This document shows positions 19,491 to 29,367 of a stretch of 64,000 nt of DNA, one piece after another. This DNA comes from Lacinutrix neustonica (GTDB lineage: Bacteria > Bacteroidota > Bacteroidia > Flavobacteriales > Flavobacteriaceae), in contig NZ_CP113088.1 in the NCBI RefSeq assembly GCF_026625145.1, positions 3,265,501 through 3,329,500 on the forward strand. Direction: 5' to 3'. Under the pieces are notes generated by a model. That model did no database searches. It was not told where the DNA came from and worked only from the letters and a program-made list of their open reading frames with translations. The translations under genes were made by a program, and so were the position numbers. Positions within the stretch are counted from its first letter, which is position 1; each line of letters begins with the position of its first letter.

Positions 19491-21744
19491 CTATTGGGCA
19501 TCTTCAATGGATGAACGATAGCGCTCAGTGGCCTTTTTCAGGTTTTCTGATAGTGATTTTAGCCAACTCATGTGATTGGAAATCAAATAGGCTTCCTGAA
19601 GCCCATGAAGGGTTTCGGTGTCTAATTCGGTATTTCCTTTTCTAATGTTTTCATCTCGTAGATTTGATAATTCTTGATATTTTCCTAACAACTTCTCTTG
19701 CGCATCTTCAGCAAGGTCTTCGGCTATTTTCTGCTTGATTTGTGAATGGTCTAAACTATCAACCGACATCTGTAGGGTATTAGATATTTTTTTTATTAGG
19801 ACATCAAATTCTTTTGAAGCAGGGGTGGTTTTATGATTAACGATGAAATTACCTATAGATGCAATGGCAGAGATCATGGTTTGATTAAGTGTTACAATTT
19901 CATAAATAAGTGGATATTCTTTCTGTTTAGATTTTGGATCTTGAGTCAATCGTTGAAAAGCCGCATTTAAATTACCAATGGCGGAAAAGCCTCTTTGCGA
20001 GCCAAATTGTAGGATAGCCTATGTTGTGATGTGTCTTGATACAACTGTTGTGTGGCCAAGAGGTAATTTTTATTCATGTTTAATGCATTAAGTAGAACCT
20101 TTGTGAGGTTGTTGACCTCCCAGCTTGGAAATAGCAAATAATTAGCAAGAACTGCGATGGCACATCCAATAATGGTATCTATGACACGAAATTGTATGAC
20201 TTCAAAAGCATTGGGGTTGATTAAAGAATACACAAACACGATACTAATGGTGATTAGTGCAGCAGCAGACTTGTAATTTTGCTGGATTAACGCAAACGCT
20301 AATATTAATGAAACAATGGCCAATATGGCATAAACCACGACATTTTGAGTCAACAAAACAATACCAACAGCCACTGCAGCGCCAATGAGTGTTCCAATGA
20401 TACGGTCTTTGGAGCGTTCTTTGGTAAGTCCATAACTAGGCCTCATAATAACCACGATGGTCAGTAGAATCCAATAGGTGTTTTGAATGTCAAGGAGAAA
20501 GCCTAACAGGTAGGCAAATACAATCGCAATGGCAAACCGTAAGGCATGTCTAAATAGTGTAGAATCTAAGCTCAAATTTTGAATAAGGACATTGAGGCGG
20601 TATTCTTGGAGTGTTAAAAACTGACTCGAATCTTGTCTTTTTAAGGATATTTTGGAGGCCTCTTTTACATTGGCCATCGCCCGTCTAATAGCTCTTATTT
20701 CTTGAAGCAGTTGTTCTTGGTAATCGTATAGGTTTTTCAGAACCAACGCACCTTCACGGGCTTCCGGTAATTTAACCGTGTCAATGTAATTTGTAATGGA
20801 GGCGTTGGCTTCTGATAATGCTTTTAATAAGCTGTTTTTATTTGGTATTTTATCCTTTTGAATCAGTAATTCAGACAAACGGATGAGGTGGTTCCCCATG
20901 ATTTTGTTGAGCTTTTTAGAGGCCTTCAGGAACTCCTTTCGTTCACCAAAAATGCCATCGATCATGTTGTAGTCCAAATGTTTTGCTTCTATTAATTCAA
21001 AAATATTGATGGAGGAGATGAAAATAAGGAGTTGCTTTTCTTCATAACGCGAACGACCGGAACGTTTACGTTCGGTTAGCAGAGTTTCTCGAAGGGTTTC
21101 GTGTTTCTCGTTAATTTGATGTTGAAGCACGAAGGTTTGTTTTAGTAGTGTGTCACGTTTTGTTTTCTTCGTTAGTAACTTGGCGCGTAATTTTAGATAC
21201 GCACCAATAAGATGAAGGGTGTCTGATAAGAGCTGGTTTTGATCCTTTTTAGGAGCCAGTTTTTCAAAAATATAGGACACCACCAAATACCAAAGACCAC
21301 CAAGCCCCATAAGGGAGACTTGCACTAAAATTTCATGCGGTGTTTCTATGGGAACGGCAAACGCCAAAACCATGGCTAACAAGCCGAAAAGGACACTAAA
21401 GAGGCTCTAAAGCCATACACCGAAATGAGGGATACAATAAATGAAACCGCTGTAAGTACAATCAATAAAAGCGGGAGAAACGGTTTTGAGAAAAGGATGA
21501 TGACCGTAATAACCATGGTTAATACAATACTTACTAAAATGGCATTGACCTTACGTTTAAAACTTCCTGGAATATCGCCTGGTGCATTTAAAAAAGTACC
21601 AATGACAAGCGCTGGAGCATATTCAAAATATCCTAAAATGTGCAATACAGCAAAGGGGACAATAATACCCACTCCCAGCCTAATGCCTCTGTCAAAACTG
21701 GAGCTTTTTAGAAATAATTCTAGTTGTTTGAGTTTTTCTTTCAA
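19491..21744 (-). CDS. FUSC/YccS-family inner-membrane protein (two frameshifts)
   Basis: About 750 residues when repaired. It has a duplicated FUSC architecture: N-terminal membrane segments (ALVIGTFLNAPGDIPGS..., IVLTMVITVIILFS), a cytosolic helical domain of about 280 residues, a second set of helices with the typical HALRFAIAIVFAYLLGFLLDIQNTYWILLTIVVIMRPSYGLTKERSKDRIIGT, and a C-terminal helical tail ending SSIEDAQ. Relatives include YccS and aromatic-acid exporters; the substrate is unknown. Lesions: 21384-21387 CCGA for CCGGA (repair gives SFSGLLAMVLAFAVP) and near 19981-19990 one lost T (EAFSAIGNLNAAF), which is not at the motif. Confidence 0.8.
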
Positions 21745-21942
21745 GGCGGTTCAATTTAAATGTAAAGTTAGAACAATTGCGTTGAAGTATGGTCTCCTAT
21801 CGTTATTTTAGTTGATAGCTTGAAGTACCATTTAAAAATAGCTTTTCTCTATAAATATTGATGCAAAACCTATTTGGATACAGTAGTAGGGCTTCATTTT
21901 ATAGAATAAGGGGTTTCGTGTTCCTTTTGTATGACCTATAAT

Positions 21943-22395
21943 TCAAAATCCAATCCTCAAATAGTTGTTAATAGCAATGGTTATTATTAAACAAATACTA
22001 ATGATACTCAAATTAATAACGGCCCGTTTCATCCATAATAATTTAGAGAAATCGTGCTTTAAAAGTCTAGATAGAATCACAGCTAATCCCATAATGAAAA
22101 ACCAAATGGAAAAGAAAAATGATATTTTTCCACGAAAAATAGTGGTCACAGCATCGTGTATCATTCCACAGAAAATGAAGGTAAATAGCAAAGCCAATTC
22201 AGCTTTAATCATACGATTAAGTGGTTTAAATATACATTTCCCTAAATAATACCCAAAAATGGGATTCCAATAATTCCAAAAAGTAGAGAAGTTTCTCGCG
22301 CCTAATGAACGGTACAGATTGTTTCTTAAAGATCGAGGACTACCAATAGAGACACCATTTCTTTTTTTGATATACTGCAATAAACTCATTTCCAT
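21943..22395 (-). CDS. membrane protein resembling the C-terminal part of MBOAT acyltransferases
   Basis: 150 residues: SLRNNLYRSLGARNFSTFWNYWNPIFGYYLGKCIFKPLNRMI, then ELALLFTFIFCGMIHDAVTTIFRG and two further membrane helices. FWNYWNPIFGYYL and the CGMIHD helix with its conserved His fit the catalytic region of membrane-bound O-acyltransferase-like proteins, but the usual length is over 350. The ATG (MEMSLLQYIKKRNG) is followed at once by this region, so it is either a short family member or a truncated one. I see no lesion motif that would extend it. Confidence 0.6.
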   Translation of the reverse strand: MEMSLLQYIKKRNGVSIGSPRSLRNNLYRSLGARNFSTFWNYWNPIFGYYLGKCIFKPLNRMIKAELALLFTFIFCGMIHDAVTTIFRGKISFFFSIWFFIMGLAVILSRLLKHDFSKLLWMKRAVINLSIISICLIITIAINNYLRIGF

Positions 22396-22768
22396 TTGGG
22401 GTATGATTTAGTCGTGTTTTACGGTTGTGTGCAAGTTGGTGTGTATGGATTTGCTCTAAATTAGTAAAAGAAACCGAACCAAAGGATAATTGCTTAGAAT
22501 TTAAACAGTAATAGCAGGACTAAACCGATCTCGTAGTGTGCCTAAAAGCTATTGATTCCTGATAATGTGACATTTACTGCGGCTAGTGTTGCTTTAGAAA
22601 AAATGGATAAATATAAAGTAGTGCAGTAATTTCTTTTTTTAGAGGGGCATTCTTCAGGAAAGGGCTGCCCGTTTTAAGCACTCTTTTTTTGTTTTAAATT
22701 ATACAGCTTAAACTTTATAAATACGCTTCAAATTCCTAAATTTGCTTTTCTTTAAAAGATATAGAATC
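22396..22768. other. intergenic stretch between divergent genes
   Basis: 373 bases between the MBOAT-like gene (minus) and ffh (plus). It probably holds both promoters. TAAATTTG at 22737-22744, 25 bases before the ffh start, matches the Bacteroidota -7 pattern TAnnTTTG; no clear -33 element is seen. Nothing else recognised. Confidence 0.4.
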
Positions 22769-24098
22769 ATGTTCAATAATTTAAGTGAGAAGTTAGATAA
22801 AGCGCTACACGTATTAAAAGGTCACGGAAGCATTACAGAAGTTAATGTTGCCGAAACTTTAAAAGAAGTACGCCGTGCCCTTTTGGATGCCGATGTTAAC
22901 TTTAAAATTGCTAAAGATTTTACCAACCGCGTCAAAGAAAGAGCTTTAGGTCAAAACGTGTTAACCACATTACAGCCGGGGCAGTTAATGGTTAAAATCG
23001 TAAAAGACGAGTTAACCGAATTAATGGGAGGCGATGCAGAAGGTCTAAACTTGTCTCGGTGCACCTACGGTTATTTTAATGTCCGGGTTACAGGGTTCCG
23101 GTAAAACGACTTTTTCAGGGAAATTAGCAAATTATCTTAAAACTAAAAAAACTAAGAAACCTTTATTAGTGGCTTGTGATGTGTATCGTCCTGCTGCTAT
23201 TGATCAATTACATGTTGTTGGAGAGCAACTTAAAATTGATGTTTACAGCGATAAAGGGAATACGGATCCTGTGGCTATTGCACAAGCAGGTATTGCGCAT
23301 GCTAAACAAAACGGACATAACGTGGTAATCATTGATACTGCTGGTCGTTTAGCTGTAGATGAAGCCATGATGTCCGAGATTTCAAACATTCATAAAGCCA
23401 TTGCGCCGCAAGAGACATTGTTTGTTGTTGATGCTATGACTGGTCAAGATGCCGTAAATACAGCAAAAGCTTTTAATGATGTGTTGAATTTTGACGGTGT
23501 CATTTTAACAAAATTAGATGGTGATACGCGTGGTGGAGCTGCTATTTCCATTAAATCGGTAGTCAATAAACCCATTAAATTTATTGGTACTGGCGAAAAA
23601 ATGGAAGCGATAGATGTCTTCTATCCTTCACGTATGGCAGATCGTATCCTTGGAATGGGTGATGTGGTGTCATTAGTAGAAAGAGCACAAGAGCAGTTTG
23701 ATGAAGACGAAGCAAGAAAGCTTCAGAAAAAAATAGCCAAGAACCAATTCGGGTTTGATGATTTCTTAAAACAGATTCAACAAATTAAGAAAATGGGGAA
23801 TATGAAGGACCTGGTTGGGATGATTCCTGGAGCAGGTAAAATGATGAAAGATGTCGACATAGATGACGATGCCTTTAAACATATTGAAGCCATCATTCAT
23901 TCTATGACAGAACAGGAAAGAACCAACCCTTCAGTCATTAATGCGAGTCGAAAAAAACGTATAGGAAAAGGATCGGGAACATCGGTGCAACAAGTGAATC
24001 AATTACTAAAACAGTTTGATCAGATGAGCAAAATGATGAAGATGATGCAGGGAGGGAAAGGTAAAGCCATGATGCAAGCCATGAAAAATATGGGGTAG
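22769..24098 (+). CDS. ffh: signal recognition particle protein Ffh (one frameshift)
   Basis: About 443 residues. Ffh binds signal sequences and, with SRP RNA and FtsY, delivers nascent membrane proteins. N domain (MFNNLSEKLDKALHVLKGHG), G domain with P-loop MSGLQGSGKTTFSGKLA, DTAGRLAVDE, TKLDGDTRGGA and the GTGEKMEAIDVF closing motif, then a Met-rich M domain (FLKQIQQIKKMGNMKDLVGMIPG..., MMKMMQGGKGKAMMQAMKN). At 23054-23059 TCTCGG stands for TCTGG; repair joins LNLS-GAPTVILMSGLQGSGKT. The gene is essential, so the break is almost certainly not real. Confidence 0.95.
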
Positions 24099-24211
24099 AT
24101 GAGTAAGTCGTAAACCGTCCACAGTAGGCAGTTTACTCTTATGTTAGCCAATTTTAACACAATAGAAATTGCAGACTGCACACTGAAGACTGCTCACTGA
24201 AGATAAAAAAA

Positions 24212-25095
24212 ATGACCATACTCGACGGAAAAAAAGTTAGCAACGACATCAAAAACGAAATCAAAGCTGAAGTTGATAAAATGAAAGCCAATGGAGAGAA
24301 AGTGCCCCATTTGGCCGCTGTTATTGTAGGGAATGATGGTGCGAGTCTGACGTATGTTGGCAGTAAAGTAAGAGCTTGTGAACGTGTTGGTTTCGAATCG
24401 ACTATGGTGCGTTTATCAAACACGACTAGCGAGATTGAATTATTAGATAAAATTGAAGCCTTAAACAATAATGATGATATTGATGGTTTCATTATTCAAT
24501 TACCATTGCCACCACAGATTGATACCCAAAAAGTATTAATGGCGGTGCATCCGAGATAAAGATGTGGATGGTTTTCACCCTATGAATTTCGGGAAAATGG
24601 CATTAGACATGTCTACTTTTATTCCTGCAACACCCTTTGGTATTTTAGAATTGTTAGATCGTTACGATGTGTCAACCAAAGGAAAGCATACCGTGGTTAT
24701 TGGGCGCTCGCATATTGTGGGTAGACCCATGAGTATTTTAATGGGACGCAAAGGGTTTCCTGGGAACTCTACAGTGACACTAACACATAGCCACACTAAA
24801 AACATTACGCAAATAACGTCTCAGGCAGATATTATTATTTCTGCATTAGGTGTGCCTAATTTTTTAAAGGCAGAAATGGTAAAAGATGATGCCGTTATAA
24901 TAGATGTTGGAATTACCAGGAGTTCCGGATGAAAGTTCTCCAAAAGGGTATATTATTACAGGGGACGTAGATTTTGAAAATGTGAGTAAAAAAGCAAGTT
25001 TTATCACACCAGTTCCTGGAGGTGTCGGGCCAATGACTATTGCGATGCTTCTTAAAAACACGCTTTTAGCTAGAGAACGTCACAGACTCTCATAG
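24212..25095 (+). CDS. folD: bifunctional methylene-THF dehydrogenase / methenyl-THF cyclohydrolase (two frameshifts)
   Basis: About 294 residues. It interconverts methylene-, methenyl- and 10-formyl-tetrahydrofolate in the cytosol. Signatures: [17 protein letters not shown] with the catalytic Lys, [11 protein letters not shown], the NADP site [14 protein letters not shown], and [19 protein letters not shown] near the end. Lesions: 24551-24556 CCGAGA for CCAGA (repair [17 protein letters not shown]) and 24916-24921 CCAGGA for CCAGA (repair [15 protein letters not shown]). The two insertions sum to +2, so neither can rescue the other. It is 110 bases after ffh; the gap has short direct repeats of the type ACTG. 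Confidence 0.93.
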
Positions 25096-25119
25096 ACTGT
25101 ATTTCACTATATTACGGGT

Positions 25120-25426
25120 ATGAATTTTATTCAAACCATTAACAATGTTGCATTTGCGATTGGAAGTTTGCAATATGGGGTGCCCATATTTTTAGGTGTC
25201 TTTTTCGGGGTTTTTATTATATATAGGGCTAAGAAAACGTGCGAATTAAAAAGACAACAACAGATTTTTAATGGTTGGGACTTCGGTCTCACTGTCTATT
25301 TTATTTTACCACTTATACTTTATAATGGGAGGAAGTTATAGTATTCAAACAGATTTACCGCTGTTTCTCTGTAGCTTTATGGCGCTTTTTATTTTTGCGT
25401 TTACGTATTACAGAAAATACAACTAA
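25120..25426 (+). pseudogene. YwaF/TIGR02206-type membrane protein, N-terminal remnant
   Basis: Membrane helices VPIFLGVFFGVFIIYRAKK, WDFGLTVYFILPLIL and the family segment SIQTDLPLFLCSFMALFIFAF (Leu-Pro-Leu-x-Leu-Cys) identify the first half of a TIGR02206 (YwaF) integral membrane protein of unknown function. One extra T near 25319 breaks the frame before that segment. The reading then stops at TAA 25424, where a family member would need about 130 more residues. The matching C-terminus lies 3 kb further on at 28495-28650, so the gene has been split by foreign sequence. Confidence 0.7.
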
Positions 25427-26028
25427 TAGAGGATTCTAAAGTGACGCTTTCAAATTCAAGAATTGAAATTCTTAATATTAATAGGGTTATTGATAAAGCT
25501 CAGATTGAGACTGCCGAATATGACTTAATTCAGCAGGCAACAATAGAAAATTCTAAAATATTATTATTAGAGAAAATTAAACAATGGGAGGAGACTTATT
25601 TACTCAAATCTCCAATTAATGGAGTTGTAAATTTTCATAATTATTTAATTACAGAAAACAAAAATGTTTTAGATGGCGAAGACGTTTTTTCAATTGTACC
25701 CGATGAGTTTGGTCAATTATTTGGTGTCTTGTTTGTTCCGTTTAATAAATCAGGTAAAGTAGAAATTGGGCAAAATGTAAATATATTTTTAGATAATTTT
25801 CCTGCAATTGAATATGGTGTTTTAAAAGGGAAGGTATCCAATATTTCAAGAATTCAAAGCAACGATGGTTATCTAGCTAAAATTGATTTACCGCAAAACC
25901 TTGTTACTTCATTCAATACTAAAATAGAATTTAAATCAAGTCTTATTGGAAAGGCTGAAATTATAACAGAAGATATGAGTATTTTAGAACGGATATTTAA
26001 TAAATTTAGAGATGTCTTTGTAAATTGA
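25374..26028 (+). pseudogene. HlyD-family membrane-fusion protein, 5'-truncated
   Basis: The reading frame opens at 25374 without a proper start; the first usable codon is GTG 25441 (195 residues). It contains a coiled coil (NINRVIDKAQIETAEYDLIQQATIENSKILLLEKIKQWEE), then YLLKSPINGVVNF (second half of the lipoyl-like hybrid motif) and a beta-barrel region (GVLFVPFNKSGKVEIGQNVNIFLDNFP). The membrane anchor and first lipoyl half are missing, so it is a fragment of a type I secretion or ABC-exporter adaptor. It belongs to the segment that interrupts the YwaF gene. Its stop overlaps the TTG start of the next gene. Confidence 0.65.
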
Positions 26029-26482
26029 AAAATCTCCTAGTCCTTATATTTTTAATTTCACTTTGTTCTTGTCATGAGAATAATATTGAATATACTTTTC
26101 ACAGAGATAATATTTTGAAACTCGACTTATTACAAAACTGTAATAAAAGAATAGAAAATTACTACGATATTAATGGCAAGTACCCTTTAGTATTCCAAAA
26201 TTTTGATGATACACCTTTGTATGAAAATATTAAATTTGTAAAGAACTTAAACGGAATTATTACTTTCTGTTTTATTGTAAATTGTGAAGGCCAACCAGGG
26301 AGTTTCGTAGTGCATCAACTAGATAGTGATTTTCAACCCAAAAAATTTAGTCCTCAGGTTATCGAAGAGTTAAAAAAGCTTATTTTAGAGTTGCCGATTT
26401 CAAGGCATATAAAGAATTTAATTATTATTATTACCTTACTTTCAAGATTGAAAATGGCAAAATCAAAGATATATTACCTTAG
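26025..26482 (+). CDS. energy-transducer-like lipoprotein (one frameshift)
   Basis: Starts at TTG 26025, overlapping the HlyD stop (TTGA). The signal peptide LLVLIFLISLCSC gives Cys about 14 or 16. The mature part carries GIITFCFIVNCEGQPGSFVVHQLDSDFQPKKFSPQVIEELKKLILELP, the TonB-C-like fold common in flavobacterial lipoproteins. As given, the frame runs on into the next gene. One lost G near 26404 (AGGGCA read as AGGCA) hides the true end, ..AYKEFNYYYYLTFKIENGKIKDILP with TAG at 26480-26482, a typical family terminus. About 152 residues when repaired. Confidence 0.65.
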
Positions 26483-27305
26483 CTTAATTTTGATTATATG
26501 TTCCTGTAGTGATGAGAGCATCAAAAAGACCCAGCTTAATAATGATGAAATAAGTGAGAAGTATCTTAAAAATTGTGCTTGGCAAAATAATCTTCATTCT
26601 GAAAAATGGCAAGTCTGTATTGATTCAGCAATCTCTAAAAATAGTAATATAGCGTATTTATATCAACAAAAAGCAATGCCATACCTCAAAACAGGCGATT
26701 ATTATAACGGCATGAAAAATTTGGATATTGCAGTACGTTTATCACCTAATGAATATTGTTCATATAGAGGATTCATGAAGGTTATTTTTATGAAAGATTA
26801 TGATGGTGCCATTCTTGACTTTTTGGAAACAAAAAATATATCCCCAGGAGAGTATATTATGGATCATGATGTAGATTTTTTTTTAGGACTATGCTTTTTA
26901 ATGAAAAAAGAATATACTATAGCAGAAGATTATCTTAATTCATCATTATTAAATGATTCTAAACATGGAGAAGATTGGATTCATTATTCAAACTTATATT
27001 ACTATGCCATCGTAAAATATAAAGTCAAAGATTATGATGAATCATTAATCACTCTTGATAGGTGCTTAAAGATATATCCAAATTTCGCGAATGCTATTTA
27101 TCTTAAAGCAAAAATTATGGATGAAAAGAAATTATTCAGCGAGGCTTATAGGTTGTCTGAAAAAGCCATGACGATGTTTAACAAAGGTTTTGTAATAAAT
27201 GAAAGTAATGAGATTTATGTAAACTACCCTTATCAAATTTCAATGACGGATATAACAAATTTGAAAGATAAAATTCAGTATAAAATAGAACTTAATGACC
27301 TGTAA
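26454..27305 (+). CDS. TPR-containing lipoprotein
   Basis: 283 residues from ATG 26454, chosen because it begins a lipoprotein signal peptide (MAKSKIYYLSLILIICSC). The mature region is a series of tetratricopeptide-like helix pairs: AYLYQQKAMPYLKTGDYYNGMKNLDIAVRLSP, EYIMDHDVDFFLGLCFLMKKEYTIAEDYLN, YYYAIVKYKVKDYDESLITLDRCLKIYPNFANAIYLKAKI. TPR lipoproteins serve as protein-binding scaffolds at the membrane; the partner is unknown. The gene overlaps the true 3' end of the preceding lipoprotein by 29 bases and the next gene's start by 11, so the segment is a tight operon. Confidence 0.65.
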   Translation: MAKSKIYYLSLILIICSCSDESIKKTQLNNDEISEKYLKNCAWQNNLHSEKWQVCIDSAISKNSNIAYLYQQKAMPYLKTGDYYNGMKNLDIAVRLSPNEYCSYRGFMKVIFMKDYDGAILDFLETKNISPGEYIMDHDVDFFLGLCFLMKKEYTIAEDYLNSSLLNDSKHGEDWIHYSNLYYYAIVKYKVKDYDESLITLDRCLKIYPNFANAIYLKAKIMDEKKLFSEAYRLSEKAMTMFNKGFVINESNEIYVNYPYQISMTDITNLKDKIQYKIELNDL

Positions 27306-28464
27306 TAAAACAAGCTTTTATTTTTTCAATAAAATAGTAGTCTTATCTATAATAATTATATTTTTCTCTTGTAAAAAGTCTAAAATTGAGAATGAAAAAG
27401 TAATTACTCCTAAACTCAAAATCAGTAATTATATCAAACAGGACTCTGTTAGCACATTAGTTTTTGAAAAACTAGAGGAATTCCTTTTAATTAAAAATCA
27501 AGATTTTAGATCTTCGAAATATTGGAGTGATTTAGATTTTGAACACTATATATTCCCATATAATGATATAGTTAACATTGAAATGTCAAAAGAAGGAGAA
27601 TCTATTTATGAACCTAAAGTTTTGGAATTATTACACATAGAAGGCACAAATGAATACATAGTTAAAATAGCATTCTTAAAATACTCAAATCAGGAGTTAG
27701 GTATCAAATGTATTTATAATTTGATATTTGATATTAAAGAACAAAAATTCAAAAGAATTTTGAATTATAACACTAGAAACTGGAAAAAAATTGATGTTGG
27801 AGATATTGAGTACTATATTTCGCCGTTAAGAGAATTTAATATAACGGAAGCCTTAGAATTTGATTATGCTAACAAGAAAATAGCGCAATTATTTGAAATG
27901 GAATCAAAATCAGTGAAATATTATTCTTGTATATCACCCGTAGAGCTCTTTGAGATTAAAGGGTTTGATTACATACACAATATGTATATGTCAGATAAAG
28001 GAGGATTGAGTGAGGTTACCTCTAATATCCTTTTTTCAGGAAATGATTCAGATACCTATAATCATGAAATCGTTCATTTTTATACCTATGAAAAATACTA
28101 TTCAACAATTGGAAATTTATCACTTATAAATGAAGGTCTTGCTACTTTTATAGGTGGAAGTGGTGAAGCATCATATTCAGTGCTAAGGAAGAAGCTAATG
28201 CTGTTTTTAGAAAAAGAATCAATAGATGTTAATGGTTATCTCTACCCATATTCTAATGATGAAATGAGGAATGAAATAGCTTATACAATAGGCGCAATTC
28301 TGTGTGAACGGTCGTTAAGATTATATGGTAGAAGTTCATTTTTAGATATTTTTTATGCAAAAAATTTACAAGAAGTTATGATTTATTTAAATATAAACGA
28401 AGCTAATTTAGTTATGGAATTGAAAAATGAATTGAAAAATGAACCCATAGAACTATTATGGTGA
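27295..28464 (+). CDS. lipoprotein with HEXXH (gluzincin-like) motif
   Basis: 389 residues. The signal region VVLSIIIIFFSC gives an acylated Cys near residue 26. The N-terminal half is beta-rich and unrecognised. The C-terminal half contains SDTYNHEIVHFYTYEKY (HEIVH, residues about 261-265), then about 18 residues later LINEGLATFIGGSG, giving a second conserved Glu, the usual layout of zinc gluzincins. A predicted zinc peptidase on the periplasmic or outer-membrane side fits, but substrate and activity are inference. It overlaps the preceding TPR gene by 11 bases. Confidence 0.6.
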   Translation: MTCNKTSFYFFNKIVVLSIIIIFFSCKKSKIENEKVITPKLKISNYIKQDSVSTLVFEKLEEFLLIKNQDFRSSKYWSDLDFEHYIFPYNDIVNIEMSKEGESIYEPKVLELLHIEGTNEYIVKIAFLKYSNQELGIKCIYNLIFDIKEQKFKRILNYNTRNWKKIDVGDIEYYISPLREFNITEALEFDYANKKIAQLFEMESKSVKYYSCISPVELFEIKGFDYIHNMYMSDKGGLSEVTSNILFSGNDSDTYNHEIVHFYTYEKYYSTIGNLSLINEGLATFIGGSGEASYSVLRKKLMLFLEKESIDVNGYLYPYSNDEMRNEIAYTIGAILCERSLRLYGRSSFLDIFYAKNLQEVMIYLNINEANLVMELKNELKNEPIELLW

Positions 28465-28494
28465 TAATAAGAAAAATGAATTAGTTTTATGTGA

Positions 28495-28650
28495 TTTATT
28501 TGCAATAAAAAGCCTGCTTCAATATCAATTTTAGATTATTTGGGTGATTGGCCGCATTATATTTTTGTGATAGAACTGGTATTAATTCTTTATTTCTTAC
28601 TCATCTACTTTCCTTTTTATATTTCAAGTAAACCCAAAAAGATTACTTAG
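28495..28650 (+). pseudogene. YwaF/TIGR02206-type membrane protein, C-terminal remnant
   Basis: An open stretch with no start codon that encodes FICNKKPASISILDYLGDWPHYIFVIELV.LILYFLLIYFPFYIS..., then TAG 28648. LLDYLGPWPWYI-like segments after a KPP element, followed by one hydrophobic helix, mark the end of TIGR02206/YwaF proteins. It completes the N-terminal remnant at 25120-25426. It overlaps the 3' end of the converging VOC gene by 8 bases. Confidence 0.7.
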
Positions 28651-29071
28651 CAAATAACTGAGATACCTCTTTAAACGCTTTAAATTCTAGTGCATTACCA
28701 GCGGGGTCTTTAAAAAACATGGTGGCTTGTTCACCAACCAAGCCTTCAAAACGAATATAAGGTTCTATAATAAAGGGAATGCTTTTCAATTTTAAATCTT
28801 CGGCAAAAGCATGAAAGGTTTCCCATGGTAATACCACACCGTAATGCGGTACTGGTACGTTTTTACCATCTACAGGATTTGTAAGGGCTTCTTCTTGAGG
28901 TTTTTCTTTAAAATGAATAACCAATTGGTGGCCAAAAAAATTAAAATCTACCCAATGGTCGCTACTCCTTCCTTCTTCACAGTTTAAAGTGTCTCTATAA
29001 AAGGTTCTGCAGGCCTCTAAATTATGAACAGGGATCGCGATATGAAAAGGGGCGAGGGTTTTAGTAGTCAT
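28643..29071 (-). CDS. VOC/glyoxalase-family protein
   Basis: 142 residues of the vicinal-oxygen-chelate fold. [23 protein letters not shown] opens the first beta-alpha-beta module, [18 protein letters not shown] the second, and [16 protein letters not shown] closes it with the metal-ligand Glu. Likely metal ligands are the His in FHIA, His in FGHQL or PHYG, and the final Glu. The family includes glyoxalases, dioxygenases and antibiotic-binding proteins; the long loop and [16 protein letters not shown] pattern match dioxygenase-like uncharacterised members. Substrate unknown. No lesion. Confidence 0.85.
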   Translation of the reverse strand: MTTKTLAPFHIAIPVHNLEACRTFYRDTLNCEEGRSSDHWVDFNFFGHQLVIHFKEKPQEEALTNPVDGKNVPVPHYGVVLPWETFHAFAEDLKLKSIPFIIEPYIRFEGLVGEQATMFFKDPAGNALEFKAFKEVSQLFAK

Positions 29072-29077
29072 TGATAT

Positions 29078-29269
29078 TTATTCTTTAGGAGCCGGATCAT
29101 CCTTTCTATATTTAAGCATAGAGACACCTGCTATAAAAAAAACAACGCCTAAAATGGTGAGTGCCCAAGGACTTAAGCTGACCATATTATTTCCAAAGAT
29201 GCCTAATACACCTAATATTAATGCTATCATCCCTCCAACGGTTAACACTAAGGCTAAAACTTTAATCAT
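29078..29269 (-). CDS. small two-helix membrane protein
   Basis: 63 residues with two transmembrane helices (VLALVLTVGGMIALILGVLGIFG and WALTILGVVFFIAGVSML) separated by GNNMVSLSP, and a charged tail KYRKDDPAPKE. Proteins of this form are frequent in Bacteroidota and are annotated only as hypothetical. It lies six bases upstream of the VOC gene on the same strand and is probably co-transcribed with it. Function unknown. Confidence 0.7.
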   Translation of the reverse strand: MIKVLALVLTVGGMIALILGVLGIFGNNMVSLSPWALTILGVVFFIAGVSMLKYRKDDPAPKE

Positions 29270-29367
29270 AATTTTATTTTTTGGTTAGGATATAAATTTA
29301 GAAAAAAAATAAACAATAAATGATAAAAGATTGTTAACACATTATTTGCTAGAAAAAAGAAAAACGT

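Larger units (their letters stand above)
25427..28494. other. AT-rich segment replacing the middle of a YwaF gene
   Basis: About 3.07 kb between the N- and C-terminal remnants of one membrane-protein gene. It holds an HlyD fragment, two lipoproteins and an HEXXH lipoprotein, all on the plus strand with overlapping or touching ends. It looks more AT-rich than the flanks. No transposase, integrase, tRNA or flanking repeat is visible, and about 100 residues of YwaF are absent rather than displaced. It is therefore a replacement by recombination or an assembly joining error, not a simple transposition. Confidence 0.55.
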
